Both the position numbers and the translations under genes were made by a program. From NCBI GenBank assembly GCA_001584585.1, contig LSYV01000080.1:205014-269013 (forward strand): a stretch of DNA of 64,000 nt, written 5' to 3'. The DNA comes from Gonium pectorale. Lineage: Eukaryota > Chlorophyta > Chlorophyceae > Chlamydomonadales > Volvocaceae. The notes under the pieces are model-generated. The model saw only the letters and a program-made list of their open reading frames with translations, did not search any database and was not told the origin of the DNA. Shown here one piece after another: positions 1-10,836 of the stretch (positions within the stretch are counted from its first letter, which is position 1; each line of letters opens with the position of its first letter).

Positions 1-2
1 CC

Positions 3-305
3 GATACCGCGGCGGAGGCGGACCGCGCCTTCCTGGCCTGGGCGGAGAGTCCCGCGGGTCGGTCCGCCATCGCGGGCGAGCTGCGAGCCATGCGCTGCTC
101 GGCGGCGGAGGAGATGGTGAGCGCGGTGCTGGACACGGCGGACGGGCGGGAGGGGCTGCTGGCGGCGCTGGGCCGGGCGGTCGCGGCGGATGACGGTCTG
201 GCGATGCAGCTGCGGCTGCTGCTGGGGAGCGGTGGGGCGGCGGCGGCGCACGGGGCCGGGGCGGGACCGGCGGCCGGCGTTCCGCACGCGCTGCAGCTGC
301 CGTGA
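3..305 (+). CDS. 3' end of an unrecognised protein-coding gene (last 100 residues)
   Basis: An open frame enters from the left edge in phase with codon position 3 and ends at a TGA at 303-305. The visible residues are charged and helical at first (AFLAWAESPAG, then EMVSAVLDTADG and LLAALGRAVAADD) and finish in a Gly/Ala-rich tail. Codon use is strongly GC-ending, as in the other genes here. I do not recognise a family, and the exon that begins upstream is not in the window, so neither the start nor the exon boundary can be placed. The reading frame is credible because it stays open to the edge, shows alpha-helical periodicity and is followed by AT-richer 3' sequence with a TGTAA motif about 600 bases downstream. 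It transcribes towards PSMA2, so the two genes converge. Confidence 0.6.
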   Translation, partial: DTAAEADRAFLAWAESPAGRSAIAGELRAMRCSAAEEMVSAVLDTADGREGLLAALGRAVAADDGLAMQLRLLLGSGGAAAAHGAGAGPAAGVPHALQLP

Positions 306-1501
306 GGAGGCGGGTGGGGCGCGGATCGTGACGCGTCCAGAGTGTGGGCGGCGCAAACGCTGAGCTCTATGAGAGGAGAAGACGTGAGAAGCGAGAGAAG
401 GCAGTGTCTGGTGTGTATGCAGCTGGTGCTTGATCATTGTTGCAGTTTTGCCTGGCTGCGGGTTACCGAGTCCGCTTTCTGTTGTGTTGCAGCGGCGCTA
501 AAGCTGGTTGGCGTCTGAATCAAGTACGGGGGCAGGAACGCGTCTTCGCACAGACATGGGCTATGATAGACGGTACGGCCTGCTACGTGTGGGCTCAAGC
601 TGTCAGCTGTGGCTTTGTCGGTTTTGGCAGCATGGTTTCTGCGTTCTCCAGTCGCACCGTGTGTTGGTGCAGCTCTTGTGGTGTGGTGTTCGCAGGTTGT
701 GCGTTTTCCCCGTGTGTCTGCAGCCTTTCCGGTGCTGCGGGTGTTCTTTTCTGCTGTTCAGTGCTTACTATCGGTGTCGAGTGTTCACTGTCAAAACCTC
801 GTATGGTGGGTTCGCAAACTGACGTTAAACAGACCCGGGCACAAGCGCGACGCGCTGACGTACGCATCGTACGGCGTACGTGATGTTGGTGACAATGTAT
901 GTAACGCTCAACGTAACTCCTGCCCGCAGTCGGCGCAAACACACTTATCCTCGGGACTACCGTAATGCCCTTCGGTCAGCGACGCCAATCAACCTCGGGT
1001 CCACAAGCTCCGCCGGCTGCTGCGAGCCTACCGCCCAGGTGCAGCGCATCGTTCCACCCATGACGGCATCATAACACCAACCTCAGGACCAGAGCGTGCA
1101 GCCGGACGACAGCGCGCAGCCAGCCGCCGCGTTTAGCCCCGCGCCGACGCCATGCCCAATCCGTCGCGCGTCTACTTGCTGCCCGCTCCTGCTGCCCGCT
1201 AGTCGCACCGCATCCCACCGCGCGTCCAAAGCCTGCGTCGAAGCCTCGGGGACCCCACGTACGTGCAGCACGGGTGCAACTCACACCTGCTTTCCGCGCA
1301 TCAAGCGATGACAGCGCGGGTGGTTCCCAGCAAGTGCCGCCGCTTCAGTAAGGCTGAACTGTTTGGGGCAGCAAAGTCCCACATCCGCTCATCGCGGCAC
1401 GCCGCTGCCGCCTCCTCCCCCACTGGAGGGCTGGCGAGCTACGCTGCCCCATCGCCCCCCATTTCCAATCATGCGGCCGCCTCCCTGCGCGCTGCGCCCG
1501 C
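306..1501. other. Convergent intergenic region and 3' UTRs
   Basis: This stretch separates the end of the first gene (+) from the stop codon of PSMA2 (-). No frame has coding character. It holds a TGTAA motif at 900-904 that fits the 3' end of the left gene. A pyrimidine-rich patch near 1410-1470 lies just beyond the PSMA2 stop, in its 3' UTR. I see no repeat or RNA gene here. Confidence 0.5.
900..904 (+). terminator. Candidate polyadenylation signal TGTAA for the left-edge gene
   Basis: TGTAA is the usual polyadenylation signal of volvocine green algae. This copy lies about 595 bases past the stop codon at 305 on the same strand. Assigned by motif and position only. Confidence 0.4.
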
Positions 1502-4297
1502 CTACTCCACCTCCTGCAGGTAGTCGTTCACCTCCGCTTCGGTCAGCACCTGTGGCGAGGAGTAAGGGGAAGGAGTTCCAGAGTGAGGATACGATTGGTA
1601 CAAGCATGTCATGATTGGGCGAGTCGGGCAGGATAGCGTGGGGATTCACCAGACGAGGAAAGGGTGCAAAGGGTGTCGATCTATTCTGCTCTGCTGTCCA
1701 AAGGCTGACTCAATAGCAAACCGCCAGAGCCGCCCGGCCCTTTTCCGCAAGCGTTACCGCCCGTATCCGGCTATGCCTACCTCGAGCCCTCGCGCTTAAA
1801 GCTGAAACATGCAATCGCCACCCAGCTGCTCAAGAAGGCGCCCCACAAAGCACCGGGTAAGCCGCCACGTGCCATATTTCCCGACCCCGTGCCTCCCCAG
1901 CCCCGTGCCTGCCTCTCCGCTCCAGCACGCACACCCAACTGCGCGCTTTGGCCCGCCACACGCCCACGCCCACGCCCACGAACCGCCATTCACATGCCCC
2001 GCACGTCCACCACCCACGCGCGCGATGCAACACCCGCCCCACCTTGAAGCTGCGGTCGGGGCCGATGACCCCGACCTCGATGTTGGAGCCGCTGAGCTGC
2101 CCCTCGAAGCCCTCCTTGAGCGTCAGCAGCGCCGTGTGCACCGCGTCCTCAATGCCCACCTGCGCAGGGACCCCGGGGGAGTTGGACGGGAGCACGCGCG
2201 CGCGGGTGCCACGGGGGGTACACGTCAGTCCCGTGTGCGGTAAGCATGCCCGCAGGGCAGCCCCGACTACCCAAGCCGCCGCTGCGCACAGGCCGCGGCG
2301 TGGCGTGCAAGCCAGGGGGCTCGCACACAAGGATCCAAGCCGCTGGCCGCTGGCGCCTGGAAGTGTAGCCCAGGGCAATGCGCAGCAGGGCGGAGGTCGC
2401 CACCATGCCAGTCCTTTTCCCCCCTCTACAACGCCCAGTTTTCTCGTACACAGCTTGCTCGCTCCAGTGCCCCCCAAGACGCGCACCAACAGCTTGACGA
2501 TCCTGACAGCACCGCCGCACCCCGCCGACCACCTTTCTGGCCTGCATCGTGCTCATTTGTTATCACAACTACACAATTACACATTACAGCCCCATCCGCT
2601 TAATGTACACGGTGAGTAGTACATATGGTGAGTAGTGAGTGGCGAGCGAGGTTAGTTTCCCCGTCGTTCGATAGCTCCAGCCCCGCCCACTTGCGACTCC
2701 CGACCCCAGGCGACTCGGCCTGCTGGCGCACCTCGTCGCTGTAGCGCTTCTCCAGGAAGGCCTTTGCGTTGGTCATGTTCTTCCCGATGGCGGAGGCCTT
2801 CCAGGCAAAGTACGAGCCGGAGGGGTCGATCTGGTACAGCTGCGGCCCGTTGTCGTCGTAGCCCGCCATCATCAGCGACACGCCAAACGGCCGCACGCCG
2901 CCCGTTTCTGTCAGCGGAGGGCGGGGCGGGGGAGGGAGGGTGATGAAGGGGTTATGGAGGGTGTCCTCACTGGAGAAGCCGAAGGCGCACGCCGCCCGTG
3001 TCTGTCAGTGGTGAATGCAAGAGGGGGGGGAAGTTTGTAGAGCAAAGGTGGGATGGAACGGGTTGAAAGCCAGCAGTATCCTTGTGACAGGGAAGAGGAG
3101 GCACGGAGGGAGAGTCAGCGGAAAGCAGCGCGGTGCGAGTGCACCGGCATCCCTCCCCCAAGGTTCGTGGGAGAGGGATGCCGCACGTGTCGGGGCGGCA
3201 AATTTGGGGCGGCACGAGCCAGGCGCGGACGGAGTGGGATGCGGATAGAGGAGCGTGGGTACAGGGAGGTAGCCCAAGGGCAGACGCCAGGCGCATGCCA
3301 GGAGTGGTCGAGTGACGTACGGTCGCTGCGGACAAGAGAGGCGCACCGGAGCCCGCCAAATTAAACGAGACGGCCCTCCCCATGCACGCTCCAGGAGGAC
3401 GCCGTCCAATCTTATTAACCCCACGCATGCACGCGGCGCCTCTGTGCTGCCCACGCAAGTTCCAGTCGGCCCATGCCCAACAGCGGCTCCCCCAAGGCGT
3501 TTGTCAGCACTGCCAACGGCCTAGGAGCAGAGGGCACAGGCAAGGGGCCTGTTGACGGACCAAGCGCGCCTCCGATACGATGATCCAGAGTAAGCGAGTG
3601 GGTACAACGCACAGGCAGCGCACCCGCTGCACGTGAAGCCACAAAATGCAGGCGTGGGCTGCGTCCACTGCCTGCCCCAAAGGCAGCGGTGCGGTCGCAG
3701 CCCAAGCACAAGACCCCATCCCGCGTAAAGCACGGGCCGGTCCACCCACGTGTGAACTCCTGCATCACAGCCGCCGTCTCGCGGACCAGCTGCGCCACGG
3801 GGATGTGCTCCTTGTACATCTGATAGTACGCCTGGGCGGTCTTGCGCGCTCGCCGTACGAGCACGCGGAAGTCCGGGCCCATGCCGCTGTACACCACCCC
3901 TATGCTGGGAGTGATGGTCATAATCTTCTGAACTGTCGTCTCGTCGACCAGCGCCGAGGGCAGCTTCTTCTCCGTCGCAATGACGACGCCATCTGTGGCG
4001 CTGATGCCCAGGGATGTTGCACCCGCGGCGACCGCGTTCAGAGCATATTCGATTTGAACGAGCTTGCCGCTGGGGCTGAAAGTAGTGAGCGAGAAGGAGT
4101 ACTGCGAGGGGTGTCGAGGGGGAGAGGCTTAGGTGAGGCACGATGGGACATGGGCCCAGAGACGCAAACCAGCCACAGTGTAACCACCAGCATATGCTAT
4201 TGATTCGCAGTCCATCCGCCAAGCACGCCTCCCGCGAATGAACGGCGAGCCATCCCGCCTCGCTGCATTTCGCTCCTCCCACCTGAGACTCGGCCAT
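1502..4297 (-). CDS. PSMA2: 20S proteasome subunit alpha-2 (PSMA2/PAB type), five exons
   Basis: Structural outer-ring subunit of the 20S proteasome; alpha subunits gate the chamber and are not proteolytic. Exons: 4283-4297, 3750-4101, 2732-2907, 2043-2159, 1502-1549. They join in phase to 235 residues (human PSMA2 has 234). Residues 1-15 read [15 protein letters not shown], the alpha-subunit N-terminal signature. [14 protein letters not shown] follows, then [17 protein letters not shown], the exon 2/3 join [33 protein letters not shown] and the C-terminal [13 protein letters not shown]. The tiny first exon (5 codons) and last exon (16 codons) are fixed by GT-AG sites and by family alignment. 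Intron 2 carries a degenerate copy of the exon 3 start. The start codon faces PSBQ across about 3.2 kb that contains the PSBQ promoter duplicate. Confidence 0.95.
2972..3008 (-). repeat. Degenerate copy of the PSMA2 exon 3 acceptor and first codons, inside intron 2
   Basis: On the minus strand this segment repeats the true exon 3 start (2883-2914): a CTGACAG acceptor followed by ACGGGCGGCGTGCG. After that, the true exon reads VRPFGVS. The copy would read VRPFGFS if two bases had not been lost, so as it stands it is frameshifted. It lies about 90 bases upstream of the real acceptor in transcription order. Confidence 0.55.
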
Positions 4298-4877
4298 CTC
4301 GGCAGCCTCTAGCTGCCTTTATCTAGATCTAATGCAGTGCTTGATGCCACCTTGCGTAATGCGTTCCGGCTGTTAGAATGGTACAAGATCTGACGAGTGT
4401 TGTCCTGTCAAGGCAAGATAGACTAAGAAAGTAGCAGTACGAAACAACCAGAAACACGCACAGATGGAATGCGCTTGCATTGGCCCTCTTCGTTGCCCAT
4501 ACCGTGCCATACCCGTACGACAACACGTACCCACACGCAAAACACAGAGCTGAAGCCACCGACGAGCAGGTCCCAAGATCGTGTGGCATTGCTGTAATAA
4601 GCGGAGGGTGCCCCATTGTCGCGTTACTTTTACAAGCGGAGGGCGCCCCGTTGGGGGGTTGGAACAGGGGACCGAACAAGCACAAACAGCGGGGCCAACA
4701 GTGTGAACGGTGACAGCCATGGAGCGAGAAATGACATCCTGGGGGTGAACCACAATTCTAAATAACCACAGATACCGACAAAATTAGAGAGGCCAACTGC
4801 CACCCCAAATGTACCCTCGCATCACACTGGTCCGTCCACCACGTCAACCCCGTTTTCAATCACTCGTGTGCTACAGG
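4298..4877. promoter_or_regulatory. Upstream region of PSMA2
   Basis: This 580-base stretch lies between the PSMA2 start codon and the first PSBQ-promoter copy. It is expected to hold the PSMA2 promoter. No coding frame or clear TATA box is visible, and the composition is AT-richer than the genes. Assignment is by position only. Confidence 0.35.
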
Positions 4878-5415
4878 TACATCGCGGGCGGTGTGCCGTA
4901 AGCCGGCAGTGCCTTCTTCACCGTGTTCCGTTCGGGACCTTGCACCCCTACCCAGCTAGCCTATCACGGGCGTCGTCCTGTTAATCCGAGTTTGTTTCGG
5001 GGAAGGTATGTCGATCCCCCGCACCCATAGCCAAGCTGGAGAACGAGCGAGGAAAGCACAGGCACCCCCGGGGCACGATATGTTCTAGGTGTTGTGTGAC
5101 TAGCGGCCCTGGTCCCGGCACTAGCGACGCTTGGTGCATGGGTCCTTAACGCCCCCAAGGCGTGTGGCGTCGACCTGCCACTGGCGGTGAGGTCAGTCAC
5201 AGGGAACTAGCAGAACGTGCAGCGTCGAAGGAGCCTGAAACAGACAGGTTTCGGGGCCACTATGAGGGCCCTACACATCTTGGTCGTACGATCCTCGTCT
5301 TCGCGTCGCTCTACGCTTGGCTCATTCACAGTATTGCTGAGCTCGCCGCCCTTCACCCCGTCACGAAACCGACCAAAATGGCCATCGCCCAGAAGGTTGC
5401 CACCCGCAGGTGCGA
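4878..5415 (+). repeat. Direct repeat, copy 1: duplicate of PSBQ upstream region plus truncated exon 1
   Basis: This 538-base segment is nearly identical to 7007-7565. The only differences I see are two single-base changes (in the runs starting 5258 and 5314), a 3-base indel near 5300 and an 18-base deletion within exon 1. The homology begins abruptly at TACATCGCGGGCGG and ends abruptly just after the exon 1 donor (AGGTGCGA). The flanks are unrelated, so the duplicated unit was a promoter, 5' UTR and first exon and not a whole gene. The offset between copies is 2129 bases. Confidence 0.93.
5378..5415 (+). pseudogene. Orphan PSBQ first exon with internal 18-base deletion
   Basis: Within repeat copy 1 the PSBQ start codon and first ten codons ([10 protein letters not shown]) are intact. 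Six codons are then missing in frame, between two CGC triplets, and the AG|GTGCGA donor site is kept. No further PSBQ exon follows on this strand before the second copy. If transcribed and unspliced it would encode only 13 residues before a TAG. If the donor is used it could splice to PSBQ exon 2 at 7675, giving an alternative transit-peptide start; that is inference. Confidence 0.75.
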
Positions 5416-7006
5416 ATAGGGCGGCGCCAGCATGTTGCAGCCAGCCAGTATTACGCACTAAGAGCCGGATTCCACTCCGCAGCCCACACTCCGCACTCCG
5501 CAGCCCACCCTTAGAAGTCAGTCAGCGCCAGTACTAGTTCGTACCTGCAGGCGCCGTACGGGATCCGCTTGCGCGCAACTGGTTTGGCCGTCCATTTATT
5601 TCCTTCTGTTCGTTGTGACCCCAGCCAGTGGACTCCGGCCATCGTCTGAGTTCTGTTGAGCGCGCCCGTGTCAGCGCAGCCACGTTGCCACAGCGGTGGG
5701 TCCATCCCGGCTGGTCTTCAACATGCGCCTTGCGTTCCCGCTGCCCTGGGCAGTGCTGTTCCCCGTTCCGCGAGGGCAGCTGCCGGGCAGCTCGCTCGTG
5801 GCACTGCACGATGGGTGCGGCGGGATCAGTGCACGGGACTCCCTCGGGGGCCCGCAATGGCTAGTCACGCCGCTAGGTCACAGGATGCAGGTTGCCCACT
5901 GAGGGGCTGAGTTGGGCTTGTGCCCCCTTGTGCCCTAGGGCTAGGACGCGAACAGGCACAACAGCGCGCGCCGTGCGCAGCAGAAGCACGCCACCTGTCT
6001 GAGTATGGCAGTTTACGTGTGTTTTGTGTTCTGTTCAAGTGGAAGTCAGAAATAGAAAAGGGCGTCCTCACTAGGGAGGCCTTAGGCGCATGCCGTCCCG
6101 AACCACCCAGGCGAAGTAATGAGGTGTCCCCCGGCGCAACGTCCCAGTCGAACCCCTAGCCAGCCCGTAAGCCCAAGGAAAGACGGGAAAGCAGAGCAAG
6201 GAAGGACTGGGGTAACGGCGCTCTCCCGAAGTCGGTGGCGCCTGTATCCCGTCCTAGAGGCTGAGCGTTGAGGGTGGAAGGTGAGGGATCCCGACTTCCT
6301 GGTGGTCCGTCGCAATTATGTAAGACCATAGTCCGGGGTCGTGTAACGGGTTGATAAGCCCGGACCGGCCGACCCCTTGCTGACTGGTTGCCCAAGCCCG
6401 CCGCCCGCCCAGCCGTGGGAGGGAGCATCGCATGTGCAATAAATGCAGCAGTTGTGTGCAGCCACCCCCTACGCAACTTAACTCAGTTTCCGACTCGGTA
6501 CTGCCTGTGCGCTGTTTGCTCGCGTGCCAGGTGCATGGGTCTCGCAGCCGCAGCATCGCACCCAACGTGCCCCGCGCTCATACAGAACGGGCACGCCACA
6601 ACACCTGGGCATTGTGAGCCACCCGTCAACCCTTTGCTTTGCTGATAAATACAGCGAGAGAAGAGAAATCAGCAGAGAAAGAGGCAGCCGCGTCTACGGT
6701 CATACACACCTCAAGGCGGAACGTTTCCAGCAGGGCGGGCGGGTACAATGCAAGGCATGCGACGTGCGTCCCGCCCCCCCGAAACGACCGGCTTACCATC
6801 TTATCCGGTTTGTCGAACTTCACCTGGACATGGACGGACTGCCCACAGCGACGCGGACGGACCGCCCACACCCTCATGACATCCCCGTACCCCCATTCAC
6901 GCTGTCACATGGCGAGCGTGCCTGGCAGGGTCTACCCCTCCGATTGACTCTTGAGAGTGGGGTTCCGCAGAGGGGGGTACATGGCGGGGTGCCCACCGTC
7001 CTTGCT
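5416..7006. other. Unassigned spacer between the two PSBQ promoter copies
   Basis: About 1.6 kb with no frame of coding character. A small internal repeat of the type CCGCAGCCCACACTCCGCACT lies near 5477-5512. A degenerate partial copy of the repeat edge (GTACATGGCGGGGTGCC) appears near 6978, just before copy 2. I see no terminal inverted repeats or transposase. Confidence 0.4.
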
Positions 7007-7565
7007 TACATCGCGGGCGGTGTGCCGTAAGCCGGCAGTGCCTTCTTCACCGTGTTCCGTTCGGGACCTTGCACCCCTACCCAGCTAGCCTATCACGGGC
7101 GTCGTCCTGTTAATCCGAGTTTGTTTCGGGGAAGGTATGTCGATCCCCCGCACCCATAGCCAAGCTGGAGAACGAGCGAGGAAAGCACAGGCACCCCCGG
7201 GGCACGATATGTTCTAGGTGTTGTGTGACTAGCGGCCCTGGTCCCGGCACTAGCGACGCTTGGTGCATGGGTCCTTAACGCCCCCAAGGCGTGTGGCGTC
7301 GACCTGCCACTGGCGGTGAGGTCAGTCACAGGGAACTAGCAGAACGTGCAGCGTCGAAGGAGCCTGAAACAGACAGGTTTCGGGGCCGCTATGAGGGCCC
7401 TACACATCTTGGTCGTACGATCCTCGTCTTTATCGCGTCGCTCTACGCTGGGCTCATTCACAGTATTGCTGAGCTCGCCGCCCTTCACCCCGTCACGAAA
7501 CCGACCAAAATGGCCATCGCCCAGAAGGTTGCCACCCGCTCGTCTGCGGTCTCCCGCAGGTGCGA
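7007..7565 (+). repeat. Direct repeat, copy 2: native PSBQ upstream region and exon 1
   Basis: This copy is continuous with the intact PSBQ gene, so it is probably the source. It contains about 500 bases upstream of the ATG at 7510 and all of exon 1 (7510-7559) through the donor. It is therefore the best guess for the PSBQ core promoter and 5' UTR. Confidence 0.9.
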
Positions 7566-9003
7566 GCATGGAATGCCGCCCCTACAGAGCCCCATGGCAA
7601 ACGCGTCTCTTAGCTTTCCATATTCTGAGCTACTAGCATTGTTGGCTGAGTGCGGGATTGTTTTGCGACTGCAGGAGCTCGGTTGTCGTGAAGGCGCACG
7701 CCGAGTCGCGCCGCGCGGTAAGTCGCGCGTCGCGCTGGAAAATCTTGCGCAGAGCGCTGGTCAGCTGCATGTGCTGAGCGACACGCTCGATCGCAGGTCC
7801 TGGGCGGTCTGCTCAGCACTGCTGTCGTGGCCCTGTCGGCCGGCAAGGCCTCGGCCGCTGCCACCCCCGTCGACCTGTTCGATGACCGCAAGGCTCGTGA
7901 CACCGGCTTCGACCTTATCTACGAGGCCCGGTGAGCAGTGGGCTCCCGCGCTGGCGTTTCACTCGGGACTGTGCTTTTGCTTGCAGCGCGGAAATATTTT
8001 TGAGCTGGTTCTTACTATTTCGGTGTTTGCTTTGGCTCTTTTGTGTTGCAGCGACCTGGACCTCCCCCAGAGCACCCGCGATGGCTTCGACCAGGCCCGC
8101 ACCAGCCTGGAGGCCACCAAGGCCCGCGTGAAGGAGTCGGAGGCCCGCATTGACGCGGACCTGGAGCCCTTCATCAAGAAGAACTACTGGTGTGTATGGG
8201 GCGCGCATGCGGGATCTAGGTCGGGTTTCCAGCGGTGGGGTGTTGTGTCCCCCCCCCCCGCACTGCCCTAATTGCCCTAGTAGGTTGTGCATCATCTGAT
8301 TCAGTCAGTTCCTCTGAACCGTAGTTTACTGTTCCTGTGTGCCCTTCCGCCCCCGGTCTTCATGCTCTTCCAGGACTGAGGCCCGTGAGCAGCTGCGCCG
8401 CCAGGTCGGCACCCTGCGCTTCGACCTGAACACCCTGGCCTCCACCAAGGGTGTGAAGGCCGACAAGAAGAAGGCCCTGGAGCTCCGCAAGGAGTTCATC
8501 CAGAAGGTACGCTGCCATGGCTAGGGCCCAGGGATACTATACGAACCAAGCGTCGTTCATTGCCGCATGTGCGCGTGTCATAGCGTCGCTTCTTCATGGC
8601 CAGCCAAAGCGCTAGCGTCTGCGGTCTCCACACACAGCCGAAGAGAGGCATGTGTGAGCACGTGTTGGGCATGTAAAACACTGCTGAACGCGGGCTAGGA
8701 TCGGAAAATGCATTCGAGCTGGAGCCAGGGCGCCTTGGCATGACCAGGCGTGGCACTGCATGACCATGCGTTAATTTTTCCATCCGGAGTTCGGCTCGGA
8801 ATACGCCTCCACCGCTGTGTGCGTTGATTGTGCAGTCGAGTTCATGTATTGTGGTACATGCCTGACGATCCCGATCATGTCCCTGCCTCACTCAGGTCGA
8901 GGACCTGGACTTCGCCCTCCGCGAGAAGGACGAGGCCTCGTCCCTGAAGAACCTGGCTGCCACCAAGGCGGCCCTGGACTCCGTCCTGGCCTTCGTCCTG
9001 TAA
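7510..9003 (+). CDS. PSBQ: Photosystem II oxygen-evolving enhancer protein 3 (PsbQ), six exons
   Basis: Lumenal extrinsic subunit that stabilises the PSII oxygen-evolving complex. Exons: 7510-7559, 7675-7717, 7797-7930, 8052-8189, 8374-8506, 8896-9003; all phases close to give 201 residues. Residues 1-30 ([17 protein letters not shown]...) form a basic chloroplast transit peptide. [20 protein letters not shown] follows, a twin-arginine-type thylakoid signal. The mature part contains [35 protein letters not shown], the helix [42 protein letters not shown] and the C-terminal [15 protein letters not shown] ending LAFVL. It matches green-algal PsbQ along its whole length. A second copy of its promoter and exon 1 lies 2.1 kb upstream, so an alternative transcription start is possible. 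Confidence 0.96.
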
Positions 9004-9478
9004 GCGTCTCGAACAGACGGACCCATGGGACGCTGGGTGCAGCTCTGGTGTCTGCCTCGGCTCGCAGCAGCCTCTGATGTCGGAGGGACTTCGAGGAGTG
9101 GATCTTCGAGAGTATGCTGTGTGACGCGATGCAATGCGGAGTGTGCAAACCGCAGGCTGCCAAGGCGGCTCGGACGGCGAGCCGTTGTTGCGCGCCGGGT
9201 TGGATGTGCTGGGGGCGGCACGGATGTGGCCGGTTTTCTGTATGTTTCGGCCACGACTGTGACGCTTCCCAATTCTCGGAGCGGAGACTTTGATTGGTGG
9301 GGGCGGCCGCAGGGCGCGTAGCCGGCGGGCCTGCCGTCTTGCGGGCATGGATCATGCGGAACCTCTTGAGAAGAATATCGAGTGAGAAACCAGGATGCTT
9401 GCGCCCTCATCAGGCCGGCTCCTCAGGCAAGCATAGTCTTGCCGTGTATCCGTAGTCAGGACACTTCGTGGGCATCCC

Positions 9479-9483
9479 TGTAA
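9479..9483 (+). terminator. Candidate polyadenylation signal TGTAA for PSBQ
   Basis: TGTAA on the plus strand, about 476 bases past the PSBQ stop. Plausible for a highly expressed algal photosynthesis gene with a long 3' UTR, but assigned by motif only. Confidence 0.45.
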
Positions 9484-10736
9484 ATAGCCTACGAAATACA
9501 CACGCCGATGTTTTATGCATCGGGCGTCGCGACGCACAGATGACTTGTGTAAGTTGCAATAAGTCCATCCGAGTCACCTTGCGTACAAGGGCTACGAGAT
9601 GATGACTCCAGGGTGTGGCAGGAATTTACACACACGAATAAGTGAAGTCATCACAGGCCAGTGACATACCCAAGCAAAGACGTAGTCGATCAAGGACCAG
9701 CATGCGACATGGTTCCAAAGGATATCTAATTAGAACGTCTGTCAGAGCTTGCATGCGCTCGTCTGATTGGTGACGACGGGCCTACGGATGTGTACGTCCG
9801 TCAAGATTACCTCCTACCCGCATCCTGTATTCACTTCTTATGTCGTAAGACTGTTGTACAGATCATGCCGTACGAGGGGTTACGTCACACCCGGGCTCCC
9901 TCTTTCCCTGCAAATGTTACATTTTTTCATCAGGCATGTGCCAGTGTCTGGGGCTATATCTAAAACCAGCGCGTGTTGTACAGCGTGCGTGCGTCCAGAG
10001 GAGCATCCCGCGCCTCACCCCACGCGTCGATAAAATTGGTGTACCGTGCCGTACACCGTTTGGCAGTTACTTCGTGCAAAGCGTGAAGCATAGCGGAGGG
10101 AGCAAGCAATTCAAGTTGGGCCAGGACGTGGCTGGCGAAGCCTTGGTCCCTGCTACGCTGCGCTTAGAATGCCGTTGATTGATGGAATGGTGTGTCTGCC
10201 GGGCACCCCTTCCTGTGGGTTGTGGCCGGACGCCTGCAGTGCGCTGAGTGACTCGCCGGTTTCCCTCGCTTTCCCTGTCTCCTCCTCCCAACCCCGATTC
10301 AGTTTCACTCTGGTGTGACACCTGGTGTGTGCCTGTCCGCTGGTACGTCCGCTCGTGGTCGGGACCAGCTCCGGGATGGCGCAGGGTTAGCTAATCCACA
10401 GACCTGGTTGGACTTGTTTGTTATCGGGCCTCTCGTGTGCACGGCCCGTGTGCGGTTGTTGCATCCCATGCCACGGGCTCCATGACTGGGGTCAGCGGTA
10501 CGGTATGCCATTGCTGCTTGGGTTGCTTGTCTGCTGGCGCTGCCCTGCTGCCCGTACTCTCCTCACAATGAATTTCTGGTGGCAGGCCGGGCCCCCCAGC
10601 TTCGCAGGTACAAGAGATTGGGAAAATCTACGAAGAAAGGCAATGTGGCGAAGTTTGTCTGTGTGGTGCTTCGTCCACCACGGAAAGGCGAATGTGACAG
10701 ATTGAGGGTCACACGGAAACTTCGGTCGCAGCCCAG

Positions 10737-10741
10737 TTACA
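10737..10741 (-). terminator. Candidate polyadenylation signal TGTAA for ELP1
   Basis: TTACA on the plus strand reads TGTAA in the ELP1 direction and lies about 96 bases past its stop codon, a typical distance. Confidence 0.5.
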
Positions 10742-10836
10742 TCCGTGGGACGCATGCTCCACCTGGACATGCCTCAACTGAGCGCCATCACGCAGCAGGG
10801 CGGCATCAGCACTTTTCAGCCACCCAGCACCGCACA

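Larger units (their letters stand above)
9004..10836. other. Convergent intergenic region between PSBQ and ELP1
   Basis: About 1.8 kb of mixed, locally AT-rich sequence holding the 3' UTRs of PSBQ (+) and ELP1 (-). Candidate polyadenylation signals lie at 9479-9483 (+) and 10737-10741 (-). No open frame here shows coding periodicity or a recognisable protein, and I see no repeats. Confidence 0.5.

Noticed and set aside
4964..5200. 78-residue minus-strand ORF present identically in both repeat copies (also 7093-7329)
   Set aside because: Identity is explained by the recent duplication. It is antisense to the PSBQ promoter and has no coding signal of its own.
5416..7006. Possible transposon between the two PSBQ promoter copies
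   Set aside because: No terminal inverted repeats, target-site duplication or transposase/reverse-transcriptase frame could be seen.
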